A stretch of DNA of 64,000 nt, taken from positions 124,001 through 188,000 of the forward strand of contig NZ_LBJG01000088.1 of NCBI RefSeq assembly GCF_028128765.1, in the 5' to 3' direction. This document shows positions 1 to 8,568 of the stretch, piece by piece (the first letter of the stretch is position 1; each line of letters begins with the position of its first letter). The notes beneath the pieces were generated by a model. The model was not told the origin of the DNA. It was given only the letters and a program-made list of their open reading frames with translations, and ran no database searches. Source of the DNA: Bradyrhizobium sp. CCBAU 51627 (GTDB lineage: Bacteria; Pseudomonadota; Alphaproteobacteria; Rhizobiales; Xanthobacteraceae). Position numbers and translations under genes: made by a program.

Positions 1-1
1 C

Positions 2-76
2 GGCGAGCCGCTGCCGAACTGGATGGCGAGCTCCAACCGCTTCCATCGCGGCCGGCGCGCGATGCCGGTACCGTAA
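2..76 (+). CDS. 3' end of an unidentified gene (partial)
   Basis: An open frame runs in from the left edge and stops at a TAA at 74-76. The 24 visible residues include PNWMASSNRFHR and end in RRAMPVP. The stop falls beside a hairpin shared with the convergent pepT, as expected for a real gene end. Too little is visible to name a family. The frame could also be chance, because the fragment is short and the DNA is GC-rich. Confidence 0.35.
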   Translation, partial: GEPLPNWMASSNRFHRGRRAMPVP

Positions 77-102
77 GAGAAGGCTGGCTTACGCCTTCTC
101 TT
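75..102. terminator. hairpin between convergent gene ends
   Basis: A perfect 10-bp stem (75-84 with 93-102) encloses an 8-nt loop. It lies exactly where the left-edge gene (stop 74-76) and pepT (stop 89-91 on the minus strand) converge, so it could serve both directions. There is no long T run on either strand, which makes the terminator call moderate. Confidence 0.4.
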
Positions 103-1336
103 CCCAGATCATCGCGAGATGCACGATGGTCTGCACGGCCTTCTCCATGTCCTGCCGGCTCACCCATTCGAGCCGCGAGTGAAACGCGTGCTCGCCGGCG
201 AAGATGTTCGGGCAGGGCAGGCCCATGAAGGAGAGCCGCGAGCCGTCGGTGCCACCACGGATCGCGGTGCGCATCGGGCGCAGCCCCGCACGGCGGATCG
301 CCTCGATGGCGTATTCAAGGATGTGCGGGTGGCGGTCGATCACCTGCTTCATGTTGCGGTACTGCTCGCGGACCTCGAACTTGTAGGTCGAGCGCGGGTA
401 CTCCTTCATCACGTCCTTGACGATGGTCTCGAGCAGGACCTCCTTCTCCTTCAGCCCTTCCTCGGTGAAGTCGCGCACGATGAAGGAGAGGGTCGCCTGT
501 TCCAGCGCGCCCTCGATTCCGACGGGATGCAGAAAACCCTGCTTGCCTGAGGTCGTCTCGGGCGAGCAGCCTTCCTTCGGGAGGCGCTCGACAATGGCGG
601 CCGCGATCTTGATCGCGTGCTCCATCTTGCCCTTGGCATAGCCGGGATGGGCGCTGACGCCGGCGATGGTGACGGTGGCGCCGTCAGCCGAGAAGGTCTC
701 GTCCTCTACGCTTCCCGCGGTCTCGCCGTCCATGGTGTAGCCGAAATCGGCGCCCAGCTTCTTGATGTCGACATTGTCGACGCCGCGGCCGATCTCCTCG
801 TCCGGCGTGAACAGGATCTTGATGGTGCCGTGCTTCACATCGGGGTTGTTGATGAAGAAATGTGCGGCATCCATGATCTCGGCGACGCCGGCCTTGTTAT
901 CGGCCCCGAGAAGCGTGGTGCCGTCGGTGGTGATGATATCGTTGCCGATCTGGTGCTTCAGCGCGGGATGCTCGGCGAAGCGGATCACCTGGCTCGGATC
1001 GGCCGGCAGGGTGATATCGCCGCCGCGATAGTTCTCCACGACCTGCGGCTTCACATCCTTGCCGGTGACGTCGGGCGAGGTGTCCATGTGCGAGCAGAAG
1101 CAGATCGCCGGCACTTTCTTGGGCGTGTTGGACGGGATCGTCGCATAGACATAGCCGTAATCGTCCAGATGGGCATCCGCGACGCCGATGGCTTTCAGCT
1201 CGCTGACGAGCACGCGGCCGAGATCCTTCTGCTTCTCGGTCGATGGCGAGGCCGGCGAATTCGGATCGGATTGGGTGTCGATGGTGACGTAGCGCAGGAA
1301 GCGTTCGGTCACGGTATGCGCGAAGGTCAGGGACAT
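89..1336 (-). CDS. pepT: peptidase T (tripeptide aminopeptidase)
   Basis: Zinc-dependent cytoplasmic exopeptidase of the M20 family that releases N-terminal residues from tripeptides. The 415 residues match the usual PepT length. The first metal motif is SHMDTSPD (His83, catalytic Asp85). The bridging Asp146 lies in GADNKAG, the catalytic and metal pair is Glu180-Glu181 in TPDEEIG, Asp203 is in MDGE, and a C-terminal His lies in AFHSRLEW (about 386). The central dimerisation domain is marked by GVSAHPG near 227-233. It is a monocistronic gene on the minus strand, downstream of the HU gene and convergent with the gene at the left edge. All catalytic residues I looked for are present. Confidence 0.95.
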   Translation of the reverse strand: MSLTFAHTVTERFLRYVTIDTQSDPNSPASPSTEKQKDLGRVLVSELKAIGVADAHLDDYGYVYATIPSNTPKKVPAICFCSHMDTSPDVTGKDVKPQVVENYRGGDITLPADPSQVIRFAEHPALKHQIGNDIITTDGTTLLGADNKAGVAEIMDAAHFFINNPDVKHGTIKILFTPDEEIGRGVDNVDIKKLGADFGYTMDGETAGSVEDETFSADGATVTIAGVSAHPGYAKGKMEHAIKIAAAIVERLPKEGCSPETTSGKQGFLHPVGIEGALEQATLSFIVRDFTEEGLKEKEVLLETIVKDVMKEYPRSTYKFEVREQYRNMKQVIDRHPHILEYAIEAIRRAGLRPMRTAIRGGTDGSRLSFMGLPCPNIFAGEHAFHSRLEWVSRQDMEKAVQTIVHLAMIWEEKA

Positions 1337-1429
1337 TTCTGGTCAAACCGCCGGGTCTTTGGGGGAGGCGAGAGTTATATCAGAAAAGCGGGCCACGTTG
1401 CGGCGGGGGCCAGCGCGGATCAGGCTTAA

Positions 1430-1471
1430 TGAAGCGTAAGTGCTCAGATGTGAAGCGTAAGTGCTCAGATC
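1430..1471. repeat. 21-bp tandem duplication over the HU stop codon
   Basis: Two nearly identical 21-bp units (1430-1450 and 1451-1471, differing only in the last base) lie head to tail. The right unit contains the last codons and stop of the HU gene. The left unit is untranslated and lies just downstream of that stop. It looks like a recent slippage or small duplication. Confidence 0.75.
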
Positions 1472-1779
1472 GCCTCTTTCAGCTCCTTGACCGGGCGGAA
1501 CGCGACCTTCTTGCTGGCCTTGATGTGGATGGCTTCGCCTGTGGCGGGATTGCGGCCGGTGCGGGCGGCGCGCTTGCGGACCTGGAGGATGCCGAGGCCG
1601 ACGATGCGGACGCGGTCACCCTTCTTGAGGTGCTTGGCGATCAAATCGACCATGTCGGTCAGGACGGCCTCGGCCTGCTTCTTCGAGAGGTCCTGGCTTT
1701 CCGCAATGTCGGCCGCCAGGTGCTTGAGCGTGATCGTGGCTGAAGCAGCTGCCTTCTTCCCCGAATCCTTCTTCGCCAT
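1465..1779 (-). CDS. HU family DNA-binding protein
   Basis: Small basic nucleoid protein that binds and bends DNA as a dimer. The ATG at 1777-1779 follows a strong GAGGAGG ribosome site and gives 104 residues. The longer upstream reading (back to 2028) runs antisense through the tRNA and was rejected. The N-terminal tail is Lys/Ala-rich (MAKKDSGKKAA). The conserved beta-arm signature GRNPATGEAI lies at residues 75-84, with Arg-Asn-Pro, the DNA-intercalating tip, at 76-78. The tail makes it about 10-15 residues longer than the minimal 90-residue HU, a common alphaproteobacterial variant. It could be an HU or IHF-like paralogue, so I give no symbol. Confidence 0.93.
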   Translation of the reverse strand: MAKKDSGKKAAASATITLKHLAADIAESQDLSKKQAEAVLTDMVDLIAKHLKKGDRVRIVGLGILQVRKRAARTGRNPATGEAIHIKASKKVAFRPVKELKEAI

Positions 1780-1966
1780 GTCTGGCCTCCTCGATGCAGG
1801 GGAAACCCAAGTAAAAGCATGGGGTTCCCGCCAAGTCGTTGCAGACGTAGACGATTCGGGGCCGGGCTGACTATGCCGCGAGTTCCCGCCGGATGCCGGA
1901 GATCGCCGGCCAGTCGCCAAAGGCGTCGAAATTTCGGGGCTAAGGCTATGGAGGGATTGCCAAAAA

Positions 1967-2043
<77 letters not shown>

Positions 2044-2150
2044 GTGACGCGTATGTGTCCGCGCGGAACGAAGGGGGACTTAAAGGGGGGACATGGTGAA
2101 GTCAAGGACGTTGCGCTTGGCCAGGGCACCTCGTCTCAGCATTGCGCTGG

Positions 2151-2178
2151 AAAACGAAAAGGCCGCCCGGAGGCGGCC
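2151..2178 (-). terminator. Rho-independent terminator of the small gene at 2205-2408
   Basis: On the minus strand a GGCCGCC-TCCG-GGCGGCC hairpin (2161-2178) is followed by TTTTCGTTTT (2160-2151). It begins 26 bp past the stop codon of the upstream small gene. Confidence 0.8.
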
Positions 2179-2204
2179 GTCGGTCAACCGAAAGCGGGCG
2201 CGGT

Positions 2205-2408
2205 TCAACGAATTTCCGACGTACCCGAACTCGTGATCGCCATCGGCTTGCCGGCCTTGATGACGTGGGTCGACTGGGCGGTCTGGCCGTAATCGGCGTT
2301 GGTGCGGGCAGCGATCCCGAAGGCGGCCACTGCGATGCCGGCCACCAGCGCCACCACCACGATCTTCAGGTGGGTCCCCCGATCCGCAGAGTGAATTGAG
2401 TGGTTCAT
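2205..2408 (-). CDS. small single-span membrane or secreted protein
   Basis: 67 residues with a good GGGAGG ribosome site before the ATG. A hydrophobic segment (about residues 16-33, VVVALVAGIAVAAFGIAA) follows a short polar, His-containing N-terminus. The rest (about 34 residues) is polar and ends in ITSSGTSEIR. It may be a signal-anchored or exported small protein. The monocistronic layout and its own terminator support a real gene. I do not recognise a named family, though similar small proteins are common in Bradyrhizobium. Confidence 0.7.
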   Translation of the reverse strand: MNHSIHSADRGTHLKIVVVALVAGIAVAAFGIAARTNADYGQTAQSTHVIKAGKPMAITSSGTSEIR

Positions 2409-2623
2409 CGAAGCCTCCCGACGGGCTTGGGCGCCGTCTGTAGGCTCACGTCTTAAGGGGCATCTGTTTCCGGATCGTTTCGCGGGTTCCGCAAAATGGT
2501 TTCATCTGCCGATTTCTGCGCTTCGCATCGAGCAGTCTTACCTGCCGCGTAATCGCGCAGGCCCAATCCGTTCGGCATGATCTCTTCCATCGGCCGCTAA
2601 CCATCCGGCAAGGGAGAAGCACC

Positions 2624-3529
2624 ATGAGCCGTCGAACCGCCCTCGAAACAACGCTGCTTGAAACCGCCTTGGCGGCGGCGTGGAGCGCCAGCGCGCCGGC
2701 GGCGGCCCAACAGGTCGCACGATCGCCCTTTGTGACGGCCAAGGACGGCACGAAGCTATTCGTGCAGGACTGGGGCAACGGGAAGCCGGTGCTGCTGCTG
2801 ACGGCCTGGACCTTCGATGGCAGCACCTGGGGTACCCAGATCGTGGCCCTCAATGAAAAAGGCTTCCGATGTATCGCGCCTGACCGGCGCGGGCACGGCC
2901 GGTCCGAGATGCCGTCATCGGGCTACGACCTGGACACGCTGACCGATGACGTCGCTGCCATCATCGAGGCGTGCGACCTGCGCGACGTGACCCTGGTCGG
3001 TTTCTCCATGGGGACAGTGGAAGCAGTGAACTATCTGGCGCGCTACGGATCGGATCGGATCGCACGGCTCGTGCTGGTTGCGCCGACGACGCCGTTCCTG
3101 GTCAAGACCGAAGACAATCCGGATGCGGTCCCGAAGGAGATGATCGAGGCTGACAACGCGACCATCGCGCGCGATTTCGCCAAATGGATCGCGGCGAACG
3201 AAGCGCCGTTCTTCACCGCCGACACGCCCGAGATTACGCGGACCTGGATCCGCCAGATGATGCTGAGAGTGCCGCTGCCGGTTGCGCTGGCGTGCCGCCA
3301 GACCATCTCCTTCTCAGATCTCCGTTCGGCTGCAGCCAAGATCGATCGGCCGACGCTGATCCTCCATGGCGACAAGGATGCCAGCGCGCCGCTGCCATTG
3401 ACGGGTGCCAAGACCGCACAGCTGATCAAGGGCAGCAAGCTGATCGTCTATGAGGGCGGCCCGCATCCGCTGCCGCTGACGCATGGCGAGCGGCTGACTG
3501 CGGACGTGCTCGCCTTCATGGCCGACTGA
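2624..3529 (+). CDS. secreted alpha/beta hydrolase (non-haem haloperoxidase / esterase type)
   Basis: 301-residue alpha/beta-hydrolase fold enzyme with an Ala-rich N-terminal export signal (cleavage probably near residue 29, ASAPAAAQQ). The catalytic triad is visible: Ser128 in GFSMG (126-130), Asp252 in HGDKDAS, and a His in GGPHPL (281). DRRGHGRS (87-94) is the usual strand-4 motif. The sequence resembles arylesterases and cofactor-free haloperoxidases. The His-Gly oxyanion motif after strand 3 reads LLLTAWTF instead of the common HGW. A clear AGGGAGAAG ribosome site precedes the ATG. The gene stands alone between the minus-strand small gene and the siderophore receptor. Substrate unknown. 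Confidence 0.85.
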   Translation: MSRRTALETTLLETALAAAWSASAPAAAQQVARSPFVTAKDGTKLFVQDWGNGKPVLLLTAWTFDGSTWGTQIVALNEKGFRCIAPDRRGHGRSEMPSSGYDLDTLTDDVAAIIEACDLRDVTLVGFSMGTVEAVNYLARYGSDRIARLVLVAPTTPFLVKTEDNPDAVPKEMIEADNATIARDFAKWIAANEAPFFTADTPEITRTWIRQMMLRVPLPVALACRQTISFSDLRSAAAKIDRPTLILHGDKDASAPLPLTGAKTAQLIKGSKLIVYEGGPHPLPLTHGERLTADVLAFMAD

Positions 3530-3717
3530 GAGAGCTCGGCTCGCCCGCTGACAGGAGCACGATCGACGCAATTCGCGCGGGTCGCGCGGAAATATCCTCT
3601 AAGACTGCTTCTAAGAGCCTTTCAATTAGGGATATCGCGCAGGCTCCCCTAAGCGTCACCCCATCGCATGCCGCCCGGGACACGCGGCATGACGTATCAG
3701 ATGTATATTGGGGTGAC

Positions 3718-5982
3718 GTGTTGAACAGTCTTGGAATGCTGCGGCCGGCCGTGCTGGCGACCGCGTCCGCTTGGGTCTTGATGCCGCAGGCATCGCTCGC
3801 ACAAACGTCGGGGCAGGGGGGTGCGCAGAGCCTGCCGCCGGTGACGATCGCAGCGCCAGAGCAGCGCCGCCGCGCACCCGCACCCGCGCCGCGTCGTGCG
3901 CAGAGCCAGGCGCAGACCGTCAACAGCAAGCCGCAACTTGCGCGCAATATCGGCGTCGTCGAGACACCGCGTGGCTCGGTGCAGGGCTACGTTGCTCGTC
4001 GCAGCTCGTCCGGAACCAAGACCAACACGCCGATCATGGAGACGCCGCAGGCCGTCTCGGTCATCGGTGCGGACCAGATCCGCGATCAGAAACCGAACAA
4101 GCTCGACGAAGTCCTGCGCTACACCGCGGGCGTGCGCGCCGGCACGTTCGGCGCCGATACCCGCAACGACTGGTGGCTGATCCGCGGTTTCAAGTCCGAC
4201 GACGTCGGCCTGTTCCTCGACGGCATGCAGCTGTTCTACACGTCCTACGCGAGCTGGAAGCTTCAGCCCTCCAACATGGAGCGCGTCGAGGTGCTGCGCG
4301 GTCCGTCGGCCGTGCTCTATGGCGGATCGAGCCCGAGCGGCATCGTCAACGTCATCAGCAAGATGCCGCGGGCCGAGCCGATCTGCTACATCGAGACCGG
4401 CGTCAACAATTTCGGCAACGCTTATCTCGGCTTCGATGTCGGCGGGCCCGTCGCAACGAGCCCAGCGAACGGCAAGCTGTTCTACCGCGTTGTCGGCCAG
4501 GTCCAGAACGGCGGCACCCAGGTCAACTTCACGCCCGACAACAATTACTTCATCGCGCCGTCGTTCACTTGGAAGCCGGATGCCGACACCAGCTTCACGG
4601 TGCTGGCGTCGGCCTCGAAGCAGGACACCCGCGGCATCAACTTCCTGCCCTATCAGGGCACGGTGACCAACGCGCCATTCGGCAAGATTCCGACCAGCTT
4701 CTTCGCCGGCGACCCCAATGTCGACAGGTTCGCACGCGAGCAGGAGATGCTCGGCTACCAGTTCGAGCGCAATCTCACCGACGACCTCACGTTCCGGCAG
4801 AACGCGCGCTTCGCCCATATCGACCTGACCTATCGCGGCTTCGTCGGCAATGGGTGGGACAATATCAACGCGGCCACTCTGGGGCGCTACAATTGGTATG
4901 CGAAGAACACTGCCAACCAGGCCGATCTCGACAACCAGCTCGAGTATGGCTTCGACACCGGTCCGGTGAAGCACACGATGCTGTTCGGAGTGGATCTGAA
5001 AGGCTACCAGATCGACGATTACCAGGCGTTCAACTTCGGCACCCTGCCGCCGATCAACGTCTTCAACCCCACTTATGGTCTCGACATCCCGCTCGCGGGC
5101 GCGCCGTTCCGAAACTTCCTGCTCACGCAGAAGCAGGCCGGCACCTACGTGCAGGACCAGATGAAGCTCGGCAACTTCACGCTGGTCTTGAGCGGCCGCA
5201 ATGACTGGGTGGAGACGTCGCAGGCCGCGCGCGGCACTGGCGCAACCATGGCTCAGCGCGACGACAGCAGGTTCAGTGGGCGCGCCGGGCTGATCTACAA
5301 TTTCGACAACGGCATTGCGCCCTTCGTATCCTATGCGACGAGCTACAATCCGATCATCGGCCTCAATGCGCAGAACCGGTTGTTCCTGCCGGAGACCGGC
5401 CGGCAGGCCGAGATCGGCGTAAAGGTCGCGCCGAACGAATTTGACGGCTACTTCACTGCGGCGGTGTTCGACCTGAAGCGTCAGAACGTGGCGACCACCG
5501 ATCCGTCGAATGCGCTGCTGCAGAACCAGACCGGCGAGGTGACCTCGCGCGGCATCGAGCTCGAGGCTGTGGCCAATGCCACCAGGGAGCTGAAGCTGAT
5601 CGGCGCCTTCACCACCTATCATCTCTTCACGAGCAGGGACCTCGATCGGTCCCTGATCGGCAAGACGCCGACCAATACGCCAGAGATGCTGATCTCGGGC
5701 TGGGCAGACTACACCTTCAAGGACGGACCGCTCGAGGGATTTGGGTTCGGGGGCGGCGTGCGCTATGTCGGCTCGTCCTGGGCCGACACCGCCAACACGC
5801 TCGAAGTTCCCGCCGTCGTGCTCGGCGACCTCGCGCTCCATTACGAATGGCAGAACTGGCGTACCGCGCTCAACGTGATCAACCTGACCGACAAGATCTA
5901 CGTCGCGAGCTGCGCTTCGGCCTCGTCCTGCTTCTACGGCGACCGTCGCCGCGTCACCGCGAGCGTCTCCTACAAATGGTGA
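3718..5982 (+). CDS. TonB-dependent siderophore receptor (ferrichrome / FhuA-FhuE type)
   Basis: Outer-membrane beta-barrel receptor for ferric siderophores. The order is a signal peptide ending near ASLAQT (residue 30), a possible TonB box LPPVTI (39-44), a Pro/Arg-rich linker, then the plug domain from about 103 (TPIMETPQAVSVIGADQIRD). The conserved RVEVLRGPSAVLYG segment follows near 190, then a long barrel ending RVTASVSYKW with the expected C-terminal aromatic. At 754 residues it has typical length. The frame opens with GTG-TTG at 3718; an in-frame ATG at 3736 is an equally good start and would leave a shorter signal peptide. It is followed 16 bp later by a PepSY membrane protein, a common partner in iron-uptake operons. 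Confidence 0.93.
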   Translation: MLNSLGMLRPAVLATASAWVLMPQASLAQTSGQGGAQSLPPVTIAAPEQRRRAPAPAPRRAQSQAQTVNSKPQLARNIGVVETPRGSVQGYVARRSSSGTKTNTPIMETPQAVSVIGADQIRDQKPNKLDEVLRYTAGVRAGTFGADTRNDWWLIRGFKSDDVGLFLDGMQLFYTSYASWKLQPSNMERVEVLRGPSAVLYGGSSPSGIVNVISKMPRAEPICYIETGVNNFGNAYLGFDVGGPVATSPANGKLFYRVVGQVQNGGTQVNFTPDNNYFIAPSFTWKPDADTSFTVLASASKQDTRGINFLPYQGTVTNAPFGKIPTSFFAGDPNVDRFAREQEMLGYQFERNLTDDLTFRQNARFAHIDLTYRGFVGNGWDNINAATLGRYNWYAKNTANQADLDNQLEYGFDTGPVKHTMLFGVDLKGYQIDDYQAFNFGTLPPINVFNPTYGLDIPLAGAPFRNFLLTQKQAGTYVQDQMKLGNFTLVLSGRNDWVETSQAARGTGATMAQRDDSRFSGRAGLIYNFDNGIAPFVSYATSYNPIIGLNAQNRLFLPETGRQAEIGVKVAPNEFDGYFTAAVFDLKRQNVATTDPSNALLQNQTGEVTSRGIELEAVANATRELKLIGAFTTYHLFTSRDLDRSLIGKTPTNTPEMLISGWADYTFKDGPLEGFGFGGGVRYVGSSWADTANTLEVPAVVLGDLALHYEWQNWRTALNVINLTDKIYVASCASASSCFYGDRRRVTASVSYKW

Positions 5983-5998
5983 AGCAGGGGAGGGTCTT

Positions 5999-7135
5999 GT
6001 GAAGGCGCGCACGGTCCGGCTCTGGTCCTTGGTCCATACCTGGACCAGCCTGAGCTCGACCTTGTTTCTGCTGCTGCTCTGCCTGACCGGCCTGCCGCTG
6101 ATCTTCCATCATGAGATCGATGAGCTCCTGGGCTATGCCCCCCAGCCCGAAGCTCACGCGGGCGCGGCGCGCGCGACGCCCCAGATCGTCGCCGCCGCCG
6201 CGCTCGCCGCCGATCCTGGCCGCGTCCTGCAATATGTCTCTTGGAACAAGGACGAGCCCGGGATCGTGATGGCCTTCACCAACAGTGCGCCCGATGGCGC
6301 GCCGGATAACGCGACCGTGCGCGCATTCGACGCCGTTTCAGCCAAGCTGCTCGGGCCGGTCGGCCTCGGGCCGATGCTGATCGTGCTCAAGCTGCATACC
6401 GACATGTTCGCTGGCCAAGCCGGTAAGTTGTTCCTCGGCGCGATGGGAGTGCTGCTTGGCGCAGCGATCATCTCCGGCGTGGTGCTGTACTGGCCGTTCA
6501 CCCGCCGCCTGCGCTTTGCCACCATACGCGACAGCGCCTCGCGCCGCGTCCGCTGGCTCGACTGGCACAATCTGATCGGCGTGGTGACGGTGACCTGGGC
6601 GCTGGTGGTGGGTCTGACCGGCGTCGTCAACACCTGGGCCGAGCTGATGCTGAGCCAATGGAAGGCAACCGAGCTCGCCAGCATGGTCGCGCCCTATGCC
6701 GGCAAGCCGCCGCCTGTCCATCTCGCCTCGCTCGACGACGTCGTTGCGCGTGCGAAGCTGGTCGCGCCCGGCATGGAGGTCGCTTTCATCGCGTTCCCGG
6801 GGACGCCGTTCACGTCCTCGCATCATTTTGCAGCTTTTATGCGCGGCGATACGGTCCTCACCGCGCGGCTGCTCAAGCCGGTGTTGCTCGACGGCGAAAC
6901 CGGGGAGGTCGCCGATAGCAGGGCGTTGCCGTTCTATCTCCAGGCGCTGCTGATCTCGCAGCCGTTGCATTTCGGCGATTATGGCGGGATGCCGCTCAAG
7001 GTGATCTGGGCCGCGTTGGATGGGCTCACCATCGTTGTGATCGGCAGCGGCCTCTATCTCTGGCTGGCACGGCGGCAGAAGCGGGGGCCTGGCCGCAGCG
7101 ACGCATTCGCCAGACGAGCCCCGGTCCCGTCATGA
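5999..7135 (+). CDS. PepSY-associated transmembrane protein
   Basis: 378-residue inner-membrane protein of the PepSY_TM family, often encoded beside siderophore receptors and thought to help reduce or release iron from siderophores. It starts with GTG after an AGGGGAGGG ribosome site. Hydrophobic segments lie near 18-35 (LFLLLLCLTGLPLIFHHE), 140-160, 196-215 and 335-355. A periplasmic part between them contains KLHTDMFAG. The C-terminal tail is basic and cytoplasmic (ARRQKRGPG). The stop overlaps the start of the next gene (ATGA). Exact function is inferred from family and context. Confidence 0.87.
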   Translation: MKARTVRLWSLVHTWTSLSSTLFLLLLCLTGLPLIFHHEIDELLGYAPQPEAHAGAARATPQIVAAAALAADPGRVLQYVSWNKDEPGIVMAFTNSAPDGAPDNATVRAFDAVSAKLLGPVGLGPMLIVLKLHTDMFAGQAGKLFLGAMGVLLGAAIISGVVLYWPFTRRLRFATIRDSASRRVRWLDWHNLIGVVTVTWALVVGLTGVVNTWAELMLSQWKATELASMVAPYAGKPPPVHLASLDDVVARAKLVAPGMEVAFIAFPGTPFTSSHHFAAFMRGDTVLTARLLKPVLLDGETGEVADSRALPFYLQALLISQPLHFGDYGGMPLKVIWAALDGLTIVVIGSGLYLWLARRQKRGPGRSDAFARRAPVPS

Positions 7136-7326
7136 CGCATGGCTCCTCTGACCGCGCGCACCTGTGGATACGTGTCTTTGCTGCACCTATCCTGCTCGCG
7201 GCCGCGACCGTCATTGGCCTCTTGGCCGCCTTGCTCTGGGGAACGGCCGGCCAGTATGTCGGCTGGGTTACGGTCGGGGCGCCGGTTGCCGTCGTCAGCT
7301 GGGTTGGGCTGCGGCGCCGCAGTTAA
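7132..7326 (+). CDS. small two-helix membrane protein
   Basis: 64 residues, starting at an ATG that overlaps the TGA of the PepSY gene, so it is translationally coupled to it. Two hydrophobic segments (about 13-34 and 40-58) are followed by an RRRS cytoplasmic tail. The coupling suggests an accessory subunit of the siderophore receptor/PepSY unit. No named family recognised. Confidence 0.7.
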   Translation: MTHGSSDRAHLWIRVFAAPILLAAATVIGLLAALLWGTAGQYVGWVTVGAPVAVVSWVGLRRRS

Positions 7327-7613
7327 AAAAACGGGCGAATTTCGCCGACGATCCGTGGCAAATAGAGCCCGCGGGGGCCGGGCCGCAATCCCAGAGCTGC
7401 TGCCCTGCTAAACCGTGGCCGCCCTTGTCGGGTCAGGCGATCTGCTCCATACCAGCCGCGGGGTGATTCCGGGATTTCCACCGGTCTGGAAGCAGCTAAG
7501 GGCCTGAAAAGAGCGTGTCTTGCGCCCATTGGTGCACTGCGCTAAGGCTCAGAATAATTCCAAATCGGACGAATCCGTGGCTGTCCCGAGGCTGCGGGAA
7601 AAAGGGCTCGTCA

Positions 7614-7979
7614 ATGAGCGGCATTCTACAGAACTATCTTCCACTCGTCGTATTCATAGGGGTAGCTGCTATCATCGGCCTGGTGCTGCTGATCGCGCCC
7701 TTCGTTGTCGCGTTCCAGCAGCCCGATCCGGAAAAGCTGTCGGCGTATGAGTGCGGTTTCAACGCCTTCGACGACGCCCGCATGAAGTTCGACGTCCGCT
7801 TCTATCTGGTCGCCATCCTCTTCATCATCTTCGACCTCGAGGTGGCGTTCCTGTTTCCCTGGGCCGTTGCGTTCGGCAAGCTTGGCGCGACCGGCTTCTG
7901 GTCCATGCTGGTGTTCCTCGCCGTGCTGACGGTGGGCTTCGCCTATGAATGGAAGAAAGGGGCACTCGAATGGGATTGA
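7614..7979 (+). CDS. nuoA: NADH-quinone oxidoreductase subunit A
   Basis: Membrane subunit of respiratory complex I, the proton-pumping NADH:quinone oxidoreductase. 121 residues with three transmembrane helices. The conserved loop YECGFNAFDDARMKFDVRFY carries the Cys that is exposed in the deactive form. The ATG at 7614 (MSGILQNYLP) is preferred over the longer open frame from 7515, which has no family match before this Met. It is first of the nuo operon and its 3' end overlaps the nuoB start. Confidence 0.96.
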   Translation: MSGILQNYLPLVVFIGVAAIIGLVLLIAPFVVAFQQPDPEKLSAYECGFNAFDDARMKFDVRFYLVAILFIIFDLEVAFLFPWAVAFGKLGATGFWSMLVFLAVLTVGFAYEWKKGALEWD

Positions 7980-8557
7980 ACCCTGCACCGTCCGCCGGCC
8001 CGGCCATCGCGCCGGCCCCCAAGGGCATCCTGGATCCGTCGACCGGCAAGCCGGTCGGTGCCAATGACCCGTTCTTCCTTGAGGTCAATCACGAGCTGTC
8101 CGACAAGGGCTTCTTCGTCGCTGCGACCGACGATCTCATCACGTGGGCCCGCACCGGCTCCTTGATGTGGATGACCTTCGGTCTCGCCTGCTGCGCGGTC
8201 GAGATGATGCAGGTGTCGATGCCGCGCTACGACGTCGAGCGCTTCGGTTTCGCGCCGCGTGCTTCGCCCCGCCAGTCCGACGTGATGATCGTCGCGGGCA
8301 CGCTCACCAACAAGATGGCTCCGGCGCTGCGCAAGGTGTACGACCAAATGCCTGAGCCGCGCTACGTCATCTCCATGGGCTCCTGTGCCAATGGCGGCGG
8401 CTACTATCACTATTCCTACTCGGTCGTGCGCGGCTGCGATCGCATCGTGCCGATCGACATCTATGTGCCGGGCTGCCCGCCCACGGCGGAAGCTCTGCTC
8501 TACGGCGTGCTGCTGCTGCAGAAGAAGATCCGCCGCACCGGCACCATCGAACGCTAA
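7970..8557 (+). CDS. nuoB: NADH-quinone oxidoreductase subunit B (N2 cluster)
   Basis: Peripheral-arm subunit holding the terminal [4Fe-4S] cluster N2, which passes electrons to quinone. The four ligands are visible: the adjacent pair Cys74-Cys75 in GLACCAVEM, Cys139 in GSCANGGG and Cys169 in VPGCPPTAEA. The start at 7970 overlaps the nuoA stop and gives 195 residues. An upstream in-frame Met at 7949 was rejected because it lies inside nuoA. The N-terminal 30 residues are Pro/Ala-rich, an alphaproteobacterial extension. Confidence 0.97.
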   Translation: MGLNPAPSAGPAIAPAPKGILDPSTGKPVGANDPFFLEVNHELSDKGFFVAATDDLITWARTGSLMWMTFGLACCAVEMMQVSMPRYDVERFGFAPRASPRQSDVMIVAGTLTNKMAPALRKVYDQMPEPRYVISMGSCANGGGYYHYSYSVVRGCDRIVPIDIYVPGCPPTAEALLYGVLLLQKKIRRTGTIER

Positions 8558-8568
8558 GGTTTTACGTC

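Noticed and set aside
617..1429. 270-codon open frame on the plus strand
   Set aside because: Antisense to pepT, whose catalytic residues are intact.
3697..6012. 771-codon open frame on the minus strand
   Set aside because: It is antisense to the siderophore receptor. The plus-strand product has clear TonB-receptor motifs, and the minus frame is His/Arg/Asp-rich without any domain, as expected of GC-rich mirror frames.
7327..7349. Hairpin-like sequence after the small membrane gene at 7132-7326
   Set aside because: The stem is only about 5 bp and the T run lies on the strand opposite to the gene, so it is not a terminator for it.
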